From JBBIPA01 sp963775935 (lineage in GTDB: Bacteria > Chloroflexota > Dehalococcoidia > GIF9 > UBA5629), in assembly GCA_963775935.1 (NCBI GenBank), contig CAVZKR010000002.1, positions 558,001-622,000 of the forward strand: DNA of 64,000 nucleotides, written 5' to 3'. The notes beneath the pieces were generated by a model. The model ran no database searches, had not been told where the DNA came from, and was given only the letters and a program-made list of their open reading frames with translations. The translations under genes were made by a program, and so were the position numbers. How positions within the stretch are numbered: the stretch's first letter is position 1; each line of letters starts with the position of its first letter. Shown one piece after another: positions 24,210 through 31,782 of this stretch.

Positions 24210-25466
24210 TTAATAGGCTATTGTTTCAAGTGCCTTTATGGGGACTGGTTGTTTAAATCCTGATTTCCAGAATGTAGGTTCAATGCCTAATTCATAAATG
24301 GACTGAATCAAGACACATATGTTGTGGCATAAGACCTTACATAGCACTTCATTGACCTGAGCAATCGGTGTCTTAGAGCGTACAGCCCCGCCAAACTTCG
24401 CTTTAATCATAGATAATACTGTTTCAACATTAGACCGCTTGTGGTAGTGTTGCATGAAGGTTTCTCGATTGAAATGATAGAAATGCCACATATAATTCCA
24501 GAGTCCATCAAATTTATCACGCTTGTTTGCCATGCCAGTAGCATGAGACATGAAGGGTATATAAGCAGTGCCACCTACTGCTTGTACAGTCCTTAAACTT
24601 CTTCTACCAGAATAGGCTTTGTCTGCTGATACTTCATTGATAGTAAATGTCTTTGCCGTCTGATTTACTAGATTCGGCAACTGAGGATTGTCAGCCGATG
24701 CATACGGTGTGGCTTCAACGCTGGTAACAACATGAGTCTTAACTCCACACATCAAATGAGTTTTAATCCAAGTTTGTTTATTCCGTTCCTTGCCATATTT
24801 ATGGTCAAACCAACGTGTATATGTTTTAGTCGAGAATCCACTAGAGTCAACAGCGAAATCTGTCTCAACAGTTTTCAATGGAGTAGCACTTTGTTCAATC
24901 AGAGCTTTAAGTAATGAAGTCAATTCGGGATTTTCCAAGTAACGAAAGGTACTGGCAAAGGATGGTGATTTAGTAACCAATTGTCTAGCTTCTGCTTCTC
25001 TAAGGTCAGTCATAAATCTTCTGCCAGACATCGTGCTGTAGACTTTGAATACAAGACCAAACACTACATCGGATAACGGTAATCTAGGTCTACCGAACTT
25101 GTACAATGGTTGCTCAATGCCATTGCATAGGTCTTTGAGTAATTCCACGAATTTCTCTTGTTCATGCGTTTGTGCCTCATTGTAGGGTGTCCAATCCTGT
25201 GTATAGGTTATTCTCATGGTTTTGGTAATAATCTCAGTACCGTCTGGGCGTTGCTCTCGCTGTACGATAAATTCAACCGCATAAATATGCTGGCACTTCC
25301 TATGAGTAGATTCAAAATACTGGCATGTACAAAACGGTGAACCGTGGTCAAGATTCACGATATACGTTCCGTTGCCAGATTGTGAAGGAACTTTCCAGCC
25401 AAGTATGTTTTTCTCAATCTGATTTGTATTTGCTATTTGTAATCCTTTTTCTTGCCATACTGTCAT
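24210..25466 (-). CDS. DDE transposase with N-terminal SWIM zinc finger
   Basis: The 418-residue protein begins with a SWIM-type finger (CTCQYFESTHRKCQH, about residues 46-60), presumably for DNA binding. A helical linker and an IS4/IS5-like DDE catalytic core follow. First Asp is in ETDFAVDSSGFST; second Asp in EVSADKAYSGRRS; Glu is in HKRSNVETVLSMIKAKFG, the Y/H-x2-R-x3-E-x6-K signature. All three acidic residues are present, so it looks active. The C-terminus ends 35 nt inside the left terminus. An AGAGGTGAT ribosome site and an overlapping divergent promoter precede it. Its exact IS family cannot be set without a database search. Confidence 0.88.
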   Translation of the reverse strand: MTVWQEKGLQIANTNQIEKNILGWKVPSQSGNGTYIVNLDHGSPFCTCQYFESTHRKCQHIYAVEFIVQREQRPDGTEIITKTMRITYTQDWTPYNEAQTHEQEKFVELLKDLCNGIEQPLYKFGRPRLPLSDVVFGLVFKVYSTMSGRRFMTDLREAEARQLVTKSPSFASTFRYLENPELTSLLKALIEQSATPLKTVETDFAVDSSGFSTKTYTRWFDHKYGKERNKQTWIKTHLMCGVKTHVVTSVEATPYASADNPQLPNLVNQTAKTFTINEVSADKAYSGRRSLRTVQAVGGTAYIPFMSHATGMANKRDKFDGLWNYMWHFYHFNRETFMQHYHKRSNVETVLSMIKAKFGGAVRSKTPIAQVNEVLCKVLCHNICVLIQSIYELGIEPTFWKSGFKQPVPIKALETIAY

Positions 25467-25494
25467 GTTATCACCTCTTATCCTGTATACTGAT

Positions 25495-25541
25495 AGTATA
25501 TACTATTAGGGGTTGACTTGTCAATACTTTTGGTATATACT
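25495..25541. promoter_or_regulatory. Overlapping divergent promoters of transposase and cargo
   Basis: Plus strand: TTGACT (25513-25518), 17 bp, TATACT (25536-25541). Minus strand: TTGACA (complement of 25519-25524), 18 bp, TATACT (complement of 25495-25500). The two -35 boxes abut as the inverted repeat TTGACTTGTCAA, and the minus -10 lies in the palindrome TAGTATATACTA (25494-25505). The two promoters cannot easily be occupied together, which links transposase and restriction-modification expression. Confidence 0.7.
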
Positions 25542-25568
25542 TTTAATAAATATTTGTAGGAGTTACCA

Positions 25569-25730
25569 GTGGGAAATAAAAAGATTGGTGAGATTCCAGC
25601 AATTAAGTACAGGTGCCGATGCGGTCATGAATGGTATCCCCGCAATCCTAAAGAGAGACCACGAGTATGCCCAAAATGCAAGAGTGCTAATTGGGATAAA
25701 CCCTTTCAATTTCGCAGGAAAAAGAGTTGA
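25569..25730 (+). CDS. Small zinc-ribbon protein
   Basis: The 53-residue protein from a GTG start has an AGGAG 7 nt upstream and stops 17 nt before the next gene start. It contains YRCRCGHEWYPR and RVCPKCKSANW, a clear four-Cys zinc ribbon, and a basic tail RRKKS. This type of small basic ribbon is often a nucleic-acid-binding regulator. Standing first after the cargo promoter, it may be the controller of the transposon or of the restriction-modification gene; that is inference. Confidence 0.72.
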   Translation: MGNKKIGEIPAIKYRCRCGHEWYPRNPKERPRVCPKCKSANWDKPFQFRRKKS

Positions 25731-27014
25731 GCGTAGGAGTTTGCGTTATGGGCAATGAGAGAATAACTGAAAATATCGTTAGGGACATCTTCAAGAACGA
25801 TAAGTTATATAAGCTTGGTAAAGTTACTGTAGAAGAACAAAAATCGAGCAATCCTAGAATTGATAAGTTATTAAAGACAGCTTCTAAAAGCGGAGAGGGA
25901 ATAGGAAAACCAGAATTTATTGTTACATTTCCGCCTCCAAATTCAGAATTTATTATTATTGTTGAGTGTAAATCTGATATATCTAAACATGTGAGTAAGG
26001 ATAGGAACAAATATAAAGACTACGCAGTAGATGGTGTTTTATTATATTCATCTTATCTGTCAAAAGAATTTGATGTTCTCAGTATTGCTATAAGTGGCCA
26101 ACAAAAGAATAGATTGAAAATATCGAACTTTCTGCAAATAAAAAGTCAGACTAGAGAAAAGGATTTAGATATTAAAGAAATTGTTTCGTTTGAGACTTAT
26201 TTAAACATTTGCCTATACGATGAAAGCAAGGAGAAACAGTCTTTCGGAACTCTATTAAAATATTCACGTGAACTCAATAAATATTTACGTGATATAGATT
26301 TATCTGAGAACAGTCGTCCTCTGCTAGTTAGTGGAATTCTGATTGCATTAAAGGATATGGCATTTAGGTCATCTTATAAATCGGAAAAAAGACCCAGTGA
26401 CTTGGCAAAGAGCTTAATTAACACAATTAATAAAGTATTAGAACAAGATAATATTATTGGAACTAAAACGTCTAATATTATGCAATCTTATAACTTTATA
26501 GCAACTCATTCTAAACTCTGTGATGATAAAAAACCTCAAAATACTATTCTTATGAATTTAATTACGGAAATAAATGAGAAAGTTAATAACTTTACTAAAA
26601 CTTATGAGTATTATGACGTTCTGGGTAAATTTTACAGTGAGTTCCTAAGATATGCGAATGGAGACAAGACGCTGGGTATTGTTTTGACACCTAAACATAT
26701 AACTGAGCTTTTTGTTGAATTAGCTAACATAAACGAAAAAAACGTAGTTTTGGATAATTGCTGCGGAACTGGTGGTTTTCTAATAAGTTCAATGAAGCAA
26801 ATGATTAGCTTATGCAATAAGGACGCAGAGAAAGAAAAGGCTGTTTATGATTATGGTTTAATTGGTATTGAGTCCAATTCAAATATGTTCTCTTTAGCAT
26901 GTTCAAATATGTTGATTCGGGGTGATGGTAAATCTAACATATATCCTGGTGATTGTTTTGAAATTATTAATGAAATTAAGAAAAAACATAAACCAAATGT
27001 TGGTTTTCTAAATC

Positions 27015-27017
27015 CAC
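27015..27017. repeat. 3-bp target duplication of the IS3 element (CAC)
   Basis: CAC at 27015-27017 is repeated at 28153-28155. Removing 27018-28155 gives AATCCACCTTACGCAAAG, which reads N-P-P-Y-A-K. Confidence 0.75.
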
Positions 27018-27036
27018 TGTACTGCACCCCATGAAA

Positions 27037-27813
27037 TCAAGCCGTCACTAAGAGAGTAGCCTGGCTGTTTTGATATTCCTCCTCAAATTTGGTTGGCGAT
27101 TTGTATCCAAGCGCTGAATGTAAATACTTGCCATTGTAGTACTCTATCCACTTGCCCAGGGCATCTGCCATCTCAAACGGACTAGTCCACTCTCTGAGCC
27201 AGAGAAGCTCCTCTTTCATTGTTCTGAAAACTCGCTCTGTGTCCGCGTTACCCTTCGGATTGTTATAGCTGGTAAACGTCTGGGTAATATCCATATCCCG
27301 GCACGCTTTCATGAAGCCGATTGATGTTGGCTGACTCCCATTATCCGACATGAGAAACAGTCGTTGCTCCCGCACTCCATCAGGGAATTGCCTGTTCACT
27401 GCAGCATCCAGAGCTTCCAGCCAGTGTTTGCTCCGGCATTGCATGCCCGCATAGTACCCAACAATCTTCTTGGTGTACCAGTCCAGGACAACCACGATGT
27501 ACATCCAGCCAAACCCATTTACCATAACCTTGGTCATGTCGATGCCCCACCACTGATTAGGACGATCTGGTTTTGGTTTGTTCCTGGTTGGTGTCCTTAT
27601 CGCCTTAAGCTTTGTATCTGGCTTCACCAGGAGCTCATGCTTCTGGAGTAACCTGAGCACTCGTTTTTTGTTGATCTCAAGCTCGTCGACATATTTCAGA
27701 TGCGCCCAGATACGCCGGTATCCCCAGAACGGATGCTCAGCTTTGATTGCTTTGATCCGCTCGACAATAGGGGAATTTCGCTCCGCTACTAACGTTGATT
27801 CTTTCCGTCTCAT
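27037..27813 (-). CDS. IS3-family transposase OrfB (integrase core)
   Basis: The 258-residue DDE protein has the HTH_21 segment HPFWGYRRIWAHL at its start. The rve core carries Asp in QWWGIDMTKVMV, Asp in LFLMSDNGSQPT and Glu in GNADTERVFRTMKEEL (DD35E spacing), then EYYNGKYLHSALGYKSP. All catalytic residues are present. It overlaps orfA by 4 nt (ATGA), allowing coupling or a frameshift product. The protein is nearly full length for the family, so the IS may still be mobile. Confidence 0.92.
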   Translation of the reverse strand: MRRKESTLVAERNSPIVERIKAIKAEHPFWGYRRIWAHLKYVDELEINKKRVLRLLQKHELLVKPDTKLKAIRTPTRNKPKPDRPNQWWGIDMTKVMVNGFGWMYIVVVLDWYTKKIVGYYAGMQCRSKHWLEALDAAVNRQFPDGVREQRLFLMSDNGSQPTSIGFMKACRDMDITQTFTSYNNPKGNADTERVFRTMKEELLWLREWTSPFEMADALGKWIEYYNGKYLHSALGYKSPTKFEEEYQNSQATLLVTA

Positions 27814-28079
27814 TCTAACAACTCGTTTACTTTTTTTAACTCCACGGTGAGGTCCCCGATGATCCTCTTAAGTCGACCATTCTCTTGAGTCAATGACTTC
27901 TCTCTGCGGTCATCGCTGGTAAATACCTGGTACATGTTGGCCAGAAACTGATCCCGCCATTGATAGTACTGTGCCTGGCTAATCTGGTGCTCGATGCAGA
28001 TTTCGAAAACTTGCTTTCCCTTCAGCCCTTCTACCACAATCATTGCTTTGGTTTTCGGATCCCATTTCCTTCGTTTCAT
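27810..28079 (-). CDS. IS3-family OrfA (HTH protein)
   Basis: The 89-residue protein has the helix-turn-helix EICIEHQISQAQYYQWRDQF and a C-terminal leucine-zipper-like helix (NGRLKRIIGDLTVELKKVNELLE). It binds the IS ends and regulates OrfB. It lies 73 nt inside the right end of the IS. Confidence 0.9.
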   Translation of the reverse strand: MKRRKWDPKTKAMIVVEGLKGKQVFEICIEHQISQAQYYQWRDQFLANMYQVFTSDDRREKSLTQENGRLKRIIGDLTVELKKVNELLE

Positions 28080-29260
28080 GGCTGTTTTTCTCCTTCTTTT
28101 CAGCCATTGTACTCTCTTAGCAGAAGCCCTGTCTTAATGGGGAGCAGTATATCACCTTACGCAAAGAAAACAGAACCTCAAAAAGAATTGGCTTTTGTTT
28201 TGAACAATTTGGAAGCACTAGAACCTAATTCGGTTTGTATTGCAATTGTTCCGATGAGTTGTGCTGTGAGTGATTCACTAAAGGAACTTATTTTGGAAAA
28301 ACATACATTAGAAGCTGTTATGTCAATGCCAGTAAATTTGTTCCACGATTCTAAGAGTGGAACAGTTCCTTGTATTATGGTATTTAGAACAAATATCCCA
28401 CACAAGCAATCGGATAAAAAAACATGGTTTGGGTATTGGAGGAATGATGGTTTTGTCATTAAAAGAAGAGAGGGAAGAGTGGATTCTAATAATACTTGGA
28501 AAGATATAAAGAAACGATGGATAGAAATGTATAGGAATAGGGAAACGATAGATGGATTGAGTTTAATGAGAAAAGTTACCGAGAAGGATGAATGGTGTAT
28601 TGAGGCCTATTTAAATACTAAATACACAGATATTACCGACCAACTTTTTATCAAAACGATATTGGAATATCTATCGTTCTTAGCATTGAATGCCGATTTT
28701 ACTAGATTGAATGGATTTGTTGATTCCCGAAATGTTAACAGGAAATTGACTTTAGATAATGTTAATTGGATGCCATTTAATATTGGAGGAAATAATGGAT
28801 TTTTTGAAGTAACTAGGGGGATTAATATACCAGTCGAAAATAACGACTTAAGCAAAGGGACAATGGTTATATCTGCAAACACAAATAATAATGGATTTTC
28901 GCATTTTCTAGACAAGAAAGCTATTTTTAGTGGGAATGTGATTACTTTAGGAAATACAGGGCAATCAAGTGTAGGTGTTGCTTTTTATCAACCTTATCCT
29001 TTTATAGGTACTAACAATATTAATATATTAGTCCCGAAATTTAAATTTAATGAGTACATAGGAATGTTTATAGTATCCGTTATTAAAAAGGAGAGATATA
29101 AATATTCGTTTGGGAGAGTTCTCGATAAAACAAGAACTGAAAAACTAAAGATAAATTTGCCATCTGACAATAATGGAAATCCAGATTGGCAATTTATGGA
29201 AGATTATATTAAATCATTATCCTATTCAAGCAATATTTAAAAAACGGGGGTGGGAAACCC

Positions 29261-29641
29261 ATGGGAACTATTAGAGATTTAGGCAAACATGTAGGTACAT
29301 TTGGAGATGGCCATTATGAAGCTACTGTGGGCGAAGATGGTATGGTTACTATCGTTACCAAATTTGATAGTGCGAAACAAACATATACAGTTACTTTAAC
29401 TCGTGAAGAATGGGAACGGCTATTGAAGTATGTTGAGTCATTTGCTCTCCCAACAGAACTAAAACGCCTATTTGGCAGTACTTCAATGCCACCTGAATCC
29501 AGAACAGCAATTATCAATGGTTGGAATAAAATGGATACTACCGACAGGAGTGAACTAGTTAATATCCTCACTCTTGAAAAAGACCCTATGCAACGTGCAT
29601 TAATTGCTATAACACATTGCACAAAATATTTATTGTCTTAA
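29261..29641 (+). CDS. Unknown small protein, last cargo gene of the transposon
   Basis: The 126-residue protein (MGTIRDLGKHVGTFGDGHYEATVGEDG...) starts 20 nt after the restriction-modification gene with GGGGGTGGG upstream, so it is probably in the same transcript. The N-terminal half looks like a small beta sheet and the C-terminal half is helical (TREEWERLLKYVESF, TDRSELVNILTLEKDPMQRALIAI). I recognise no family. Position next to a restriction-modification gene suggests an accessory such as a controller, inhibitor or specificity helper, without further support. Confidence 0.55.
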   Translation: MGTIRDLGKHVGTFGDGHYEATVGEDGMVTIVTKFDSAKQTYTVTLTREEWERLLKYVESFALPTELKRLFGSTSMPPESRTAIINGWNKMDTTDRSELVNILTLEKDPMQRALIAITHCTKYLLS

Positions 29642-29695
29642 TTTCCACTTAAAGCAACTTCTGAGATAGATTTACAGACTTTTGATACAACAGAC

Positions 29696-29712
29696 ACTTT
29701 TGATACAAAGCT
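29696..29712 (-). repeat. Transposon terminal inverted repeat, right
   Basis: Complement of AGCTTTGTATCAAAAGT, matching 24158-24174 exactly. A second inner copy lies at 29678-29690, 18 nt further in. Confidence 0.88.
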
Positions 29713-29732
29713 AGACAAAGAAGAGAGAGGGG
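29713..29732. repeat. Target duplication (right) and right hairpin arm
   Basis: AGACAAAGA (29713-29721) repeats the left duplication. AGAGAGAGGGG (29722-29732) is the complement of the left arm at 24138-24148. The rebuilt site is an 11-bp stem with a 9-nt loop, 29 nt past the stop of the acyl-CoA synthetase gene. Confidence 0.8.
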
Positions 29733-29760
29733 TAAAGAGGTTTGCTACAGCATCTCTATC

Positions 29761-30468
29761 TTATTTGCTAGCTTCTGCCTCCAGTACAACCCTGGCATCG
29801 ACCGCTATAGCTCCATCCTTGTAGGCAAATATGGGATTGAGGTCCATTTCCTTGACCTCAGGTGTTTTTTTCACGAACTCAGATACTTTAAGCAGCATAT
29901 CTTCCAAGATGGCGATGTTAGCTGGCTCCGAGCCCCGGTACCCTTCGAGCAAGCGAGCGCCTTTTATTTCTTTAATCATATCGCTGGCATCTCTTCGGGT
30001 TAGTGGGACAATTCTGAAAGCAACATCTTTTAGCACTTCAACCCAGACTCCACCAAGTCCGAACATAAGCACCGGACCAAACTGCGCATCTTTGGTCATG
30101 CCGATAATTACCTCGGTACCAGGTCGAGCCATATTCTGCACTGAGACCCCGTCTATTTTTGCCTCAGGGAATTTTTGCTTCACTGAAGCCATTATTTCTT
30201 TATAAGCGCTGGCAACATCATCTTTGTTCTTCAGTCCCACTTTGACTCCACCCGCATCGCTTTTGTGGGAGATGTCCGGTGAAGCTATTTTCAGTACCAC
30301 AGGAAAGCCAATCTTCTGGCTGGTATCAGCCGCTTCTTTTGCAGAAGCAGCCAGCTTTATTTCTGTGGTAGGTATCCCCACCTCTTTAAGCAGTTGCTTG
30401 GATTCAATTTCCGTGAGCACTGTCCTATTTTGCCTTATAGCATCGCTGAAAATTTGACTCTTGCTCAC
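29761..30468 (-). CDS. ADP-forming acyl-CoA synthetase beta subunit (ATP-grasp)
   Basis: The 235-residue protein matches the separate beta subunit of archaeal-type acetyl-CoA synthetase (ADP-forming). It has LLKEVGIPTTEIKLA, FPVVLKIASPDISHKSDAGGVKVGL, GTEVIIGMTKDAQFGPVLMFGLGGVWVEVLKDVAFRI and MDLNPIFAY. The enzyme makes acid plus ATP from acyl-CoA, ADP and Pi, a way to gain ATP in anaerobes. The CoA-binding alpha subunit is not in this window. It follows a thiolase and an HMGS-DUF35 fusion on the same strand. The hairpin that terminated it has been split by the transposon. Confidence 0.85.
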   Translation of the reverse strand: MSKSQIFSDAIRQNRTVLTEIESKQLLKEVGIPTTEIKLAASAKEAADTSQKIGFPVVLKIASPDISHKSDAGGVKVGLKNKDDVASAYKEIMASVKQKFPEAKIDGVSVQNMARPGTEVIIGMTKDAQFGPVLMFGLGGVWVEVLKDVAFRIVPLTRRDASDMIKEIKGARLLEGYRGSEPANIAILEDMLLKVSEFVKKTPEVKEMDLNPIFAYKDGAIAVDARVVLEAEASK

Positions 30469-30490
30469 TGATAGTTCCTCTCCTTCTCAT

Positions 30491-30519
30491 AACCTCTCTC
30501 GATAGAATAGAGAGAGGTT
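30491..30519. terminator. CTCTC-type hairpin between thiolase and acyl-CoA synthetase genes
   Basis: AACCTCTCTC and its complement GAGAGAGGTT enclose a 9-nt loop (30501-30509). The stem composition and loop length match the hairpin that the transposon entered. Reading from the thiolase (minus strand) it lies 48 nt past its stop. Confidence 0.5.
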
Positions 30520-30566
30520 TTATGATTTATACACGAGGCAATACCTTTTATACTATATCATACCGA

Positions 30567-31751
30567 CTATTTCAATTCATTGCCGACAATAGCTACGCTG
30601 ACGGTAGCGGCACCAGGAGCACCACCCTGGTTATGAGTTAATCCGAGCCTGGGATTTTTCACCTGGCGCGGGCCGGCTTTGCCCTGAAGTTGTTTGTATA
30701 CCTCATACATCATCCTGAGACCGGTGGCGCCAATCGGATGTCCGAAACACTTCAAGCCGCCATCTGTATTTATTGGCAATTTTCCTTGAAGTGTAAATGT
30801 TCCTGCCTCGATATCATCCCGGGCATGCCCTCTGGGGCTGAATTGAAGGTCTTCGTAAATCGTCAACTCCGTAATCGAGAAACAGTCATGCACCTCGGCG
30901 CAGCTAATCTCTTCACGAGGATTCTTGATTCCAGCTTCTTTGTAGGAGGCAATTCCAGCCCGGTGGGTTTCTTCGACATGAGCAAAATCATATACCTGGC
31001 TGAGATAACCTTCACGTGGTCCCTGGCAGATAGTCATCGCTTTAATATAGATGGGGTCAGGGCGAAATTTTTTCGCCATATCGGCGCGGGTGACAATGGC
31101 AGCGGCTGCGCCATCGCTTACGCCGCAACAGTCGAACAGCCCCAGAGGAAAGGCAATCATAGGGGCATTCATTACCATATCGAGCGTGATTTCTCTCTGG
31201 AAATGTGCTTTGGGAGACCGGGCGCCATTAAAGTGGTTTTTCACCGATATCTGTGCCAGCAGTTTCTTGCCTTCTTCTAGTGTCAGTCCATGTTTGGCAA
31301 AGTAGCCCGTTGCCATCATGGCAAACTCAGAAGGAGCTGTCTCACTGGCTATTCGGTAGCTCCAGGTAGCGGCGGGCCGCACCTGTGGTAATCCCATAAA
31401 ACCGGTATCCTTCAATTTCTCTGCACCTATTGCTATGGCTATGTCTACTACTCCAGCAGCGACAGCATAGCAGGCGCCTCGCAATGCCTCTGACCCAGTA
31501 GCGCAGGCGTTCTCCACATGGGTAAAAGGTATGTAGCCAAGCTTAGTCGGACTTGTGACAATTTGTGCTGTCTCACCTGCCCAGACAGTTCCCCACCACC
31601 CAGCCTGAATATCTTCTGGTCCCACCCCAGCATCCTCATAAGCTTCATAGACGGCGTCGATTATCATATCATCGATGCTCTGTTCCCAGTTCTCACCGAA
31701 TTTGATGCAACCCATGCCAATTATGGCAACTTTATCTTTAATACTTTCCAT
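30567..31751 (-). CDS. Thiolase-family protein (acetyl-CoA acetyltransferase-like)
   Basis: The 394-residue protein is of the SCP2/archaeal thiolase type. It has nucleophile Cys83 in HVENACATGSEALRGA, the His motif CAEVHDCFSITE and CFGHPIGATGLRMMYEVY, ending HNQGGAPGAATVSVAI. All catalytic residues for acyl transfer are present. The adjacent upstream gene encodes an HMG-CoA-synthase-like protein fused to DUF35. This mirrors the archaeal thiolase/HMGCS/DUF35 complex, where DUF35 channels the CoA intermediate. It could condense or cleave acyl-CoAs; direction unknown. Confidence 0.85.
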   Translation of the reverse strand: MESIKDKVAIIGMGCIKFGENWEQSIDDMIIDAVYEAYEDAGVGPEDIQAGWWGTVWAGETAQIVTSPTKLGYIPFTHVENACATGSEALRGACYAVAAGVVDIAIAIGAEKLKDTGFMGLPQVRPAATWSYRIASETAPSEFAMMATGYFAKHGLTLEEGKKLLAQISVKNHFNGARSPKAHFQREITLDMVMNAPMIAFPLGLFDCCGVSDGAAAAIVTRADMAKKFRPDPIYIKAMTICQGPREGYLSQVYDFAHVEETHRAGIASYKEAGIKNPREEISCAEVHDCFSITELTIYEDLQFSPRGHARDDIEAGTFTLQGKLPINTDGGLKCFGHPIGATGLRMMYEVYKQLQGKAGPRQVKNPRLGLTHNQGGAPGAATVSVAIVGNELK

Positions 31752-31782
31752 TTTTTACCATCCTTGTGCTATTTTAATTAAC

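Larger units (their letters stand above)
27018..28152 (-). mobile_element. IS3-family insertion sequence nested in the methylase gene
   Basis: The 1,135-bp element has termini TGTACTGCACCCCAT (left) and the complement of ATGGGGAGCAGTATA (right), imperfect inverted repeats of the IS3/IS150 kind. It contains orfA and orfB on the minus strand. It is inserted in antisense orientation to the methylase, exactly within the codons of motif IV. Confidence 0.88.
25748..29240 (+). pseudogene. Type IIG-like restriction/N6-methylase fusion, split by IS3
   Basis: Exons 25748-27017 and 28156-29240 join in frame to a 784-residue protein once the IS and one CAC repeat are removed. Order: a PD-(D/E)xK-like nuclease segment (GKPEFIVTF, then IIIVECKSD; Glu56, Glu73, Lys75), a helical region, an N6-adenine methylase core and a target-recognition region. 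The methylase has LGIVLTPKHI, motif I VVLDNCCGTGGF and the rejoined motif IV NPPYAKKT. The target-recognition region ends YSFGRVLDKTRTEKLKI and GNPDWQFMEDYIKSL, as in single-chain enzymes. ATG at 25748 has TAGGAG 8 nt upstream. As it stands the methylase is broken at its catalytic motif, so host DNA would be neither modified nor cut unless the IS leaves. Type I HsdM-like origin is the alternative. Confidence 0.82.
24158..29712. mobile_element. 5.55-kb transposon carrying a restriction-modification gene
   Basis: It is bounded by identical 17-bp inverted termini AGCTTTGTATCAAAAGT (24158-24174 and 29696-29712) and a 9-bp direct duplication. Each end carries a second copy of TTGTATCAAAAGT (24191-24203; 29678-29690), likely transposase-binding sites. 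Contents in order are a transposase (minus), then on the plus strand a zinc-ribbon ORF, a type IIG-like restriction-methylation gene interrupted by an IS3-family element, and a small unknown gene. The interior is visibly more AT-rich than its flanks, in keeping with acquisition from elsewhere. The transposase closely hugs the left end. The remaining ~4 kb is passenger DNA, unusual for a single-transposase insertion sequence. Confidence 0.85.

Noticed and set aside
27960..28155. Treating the methylase C-terminal half as an independent gene starting inside the IS3 element
   Set aside because: The first ~60 codons are antisense to the IS orfA; the rejoined frame with NPPY is far more convincing.
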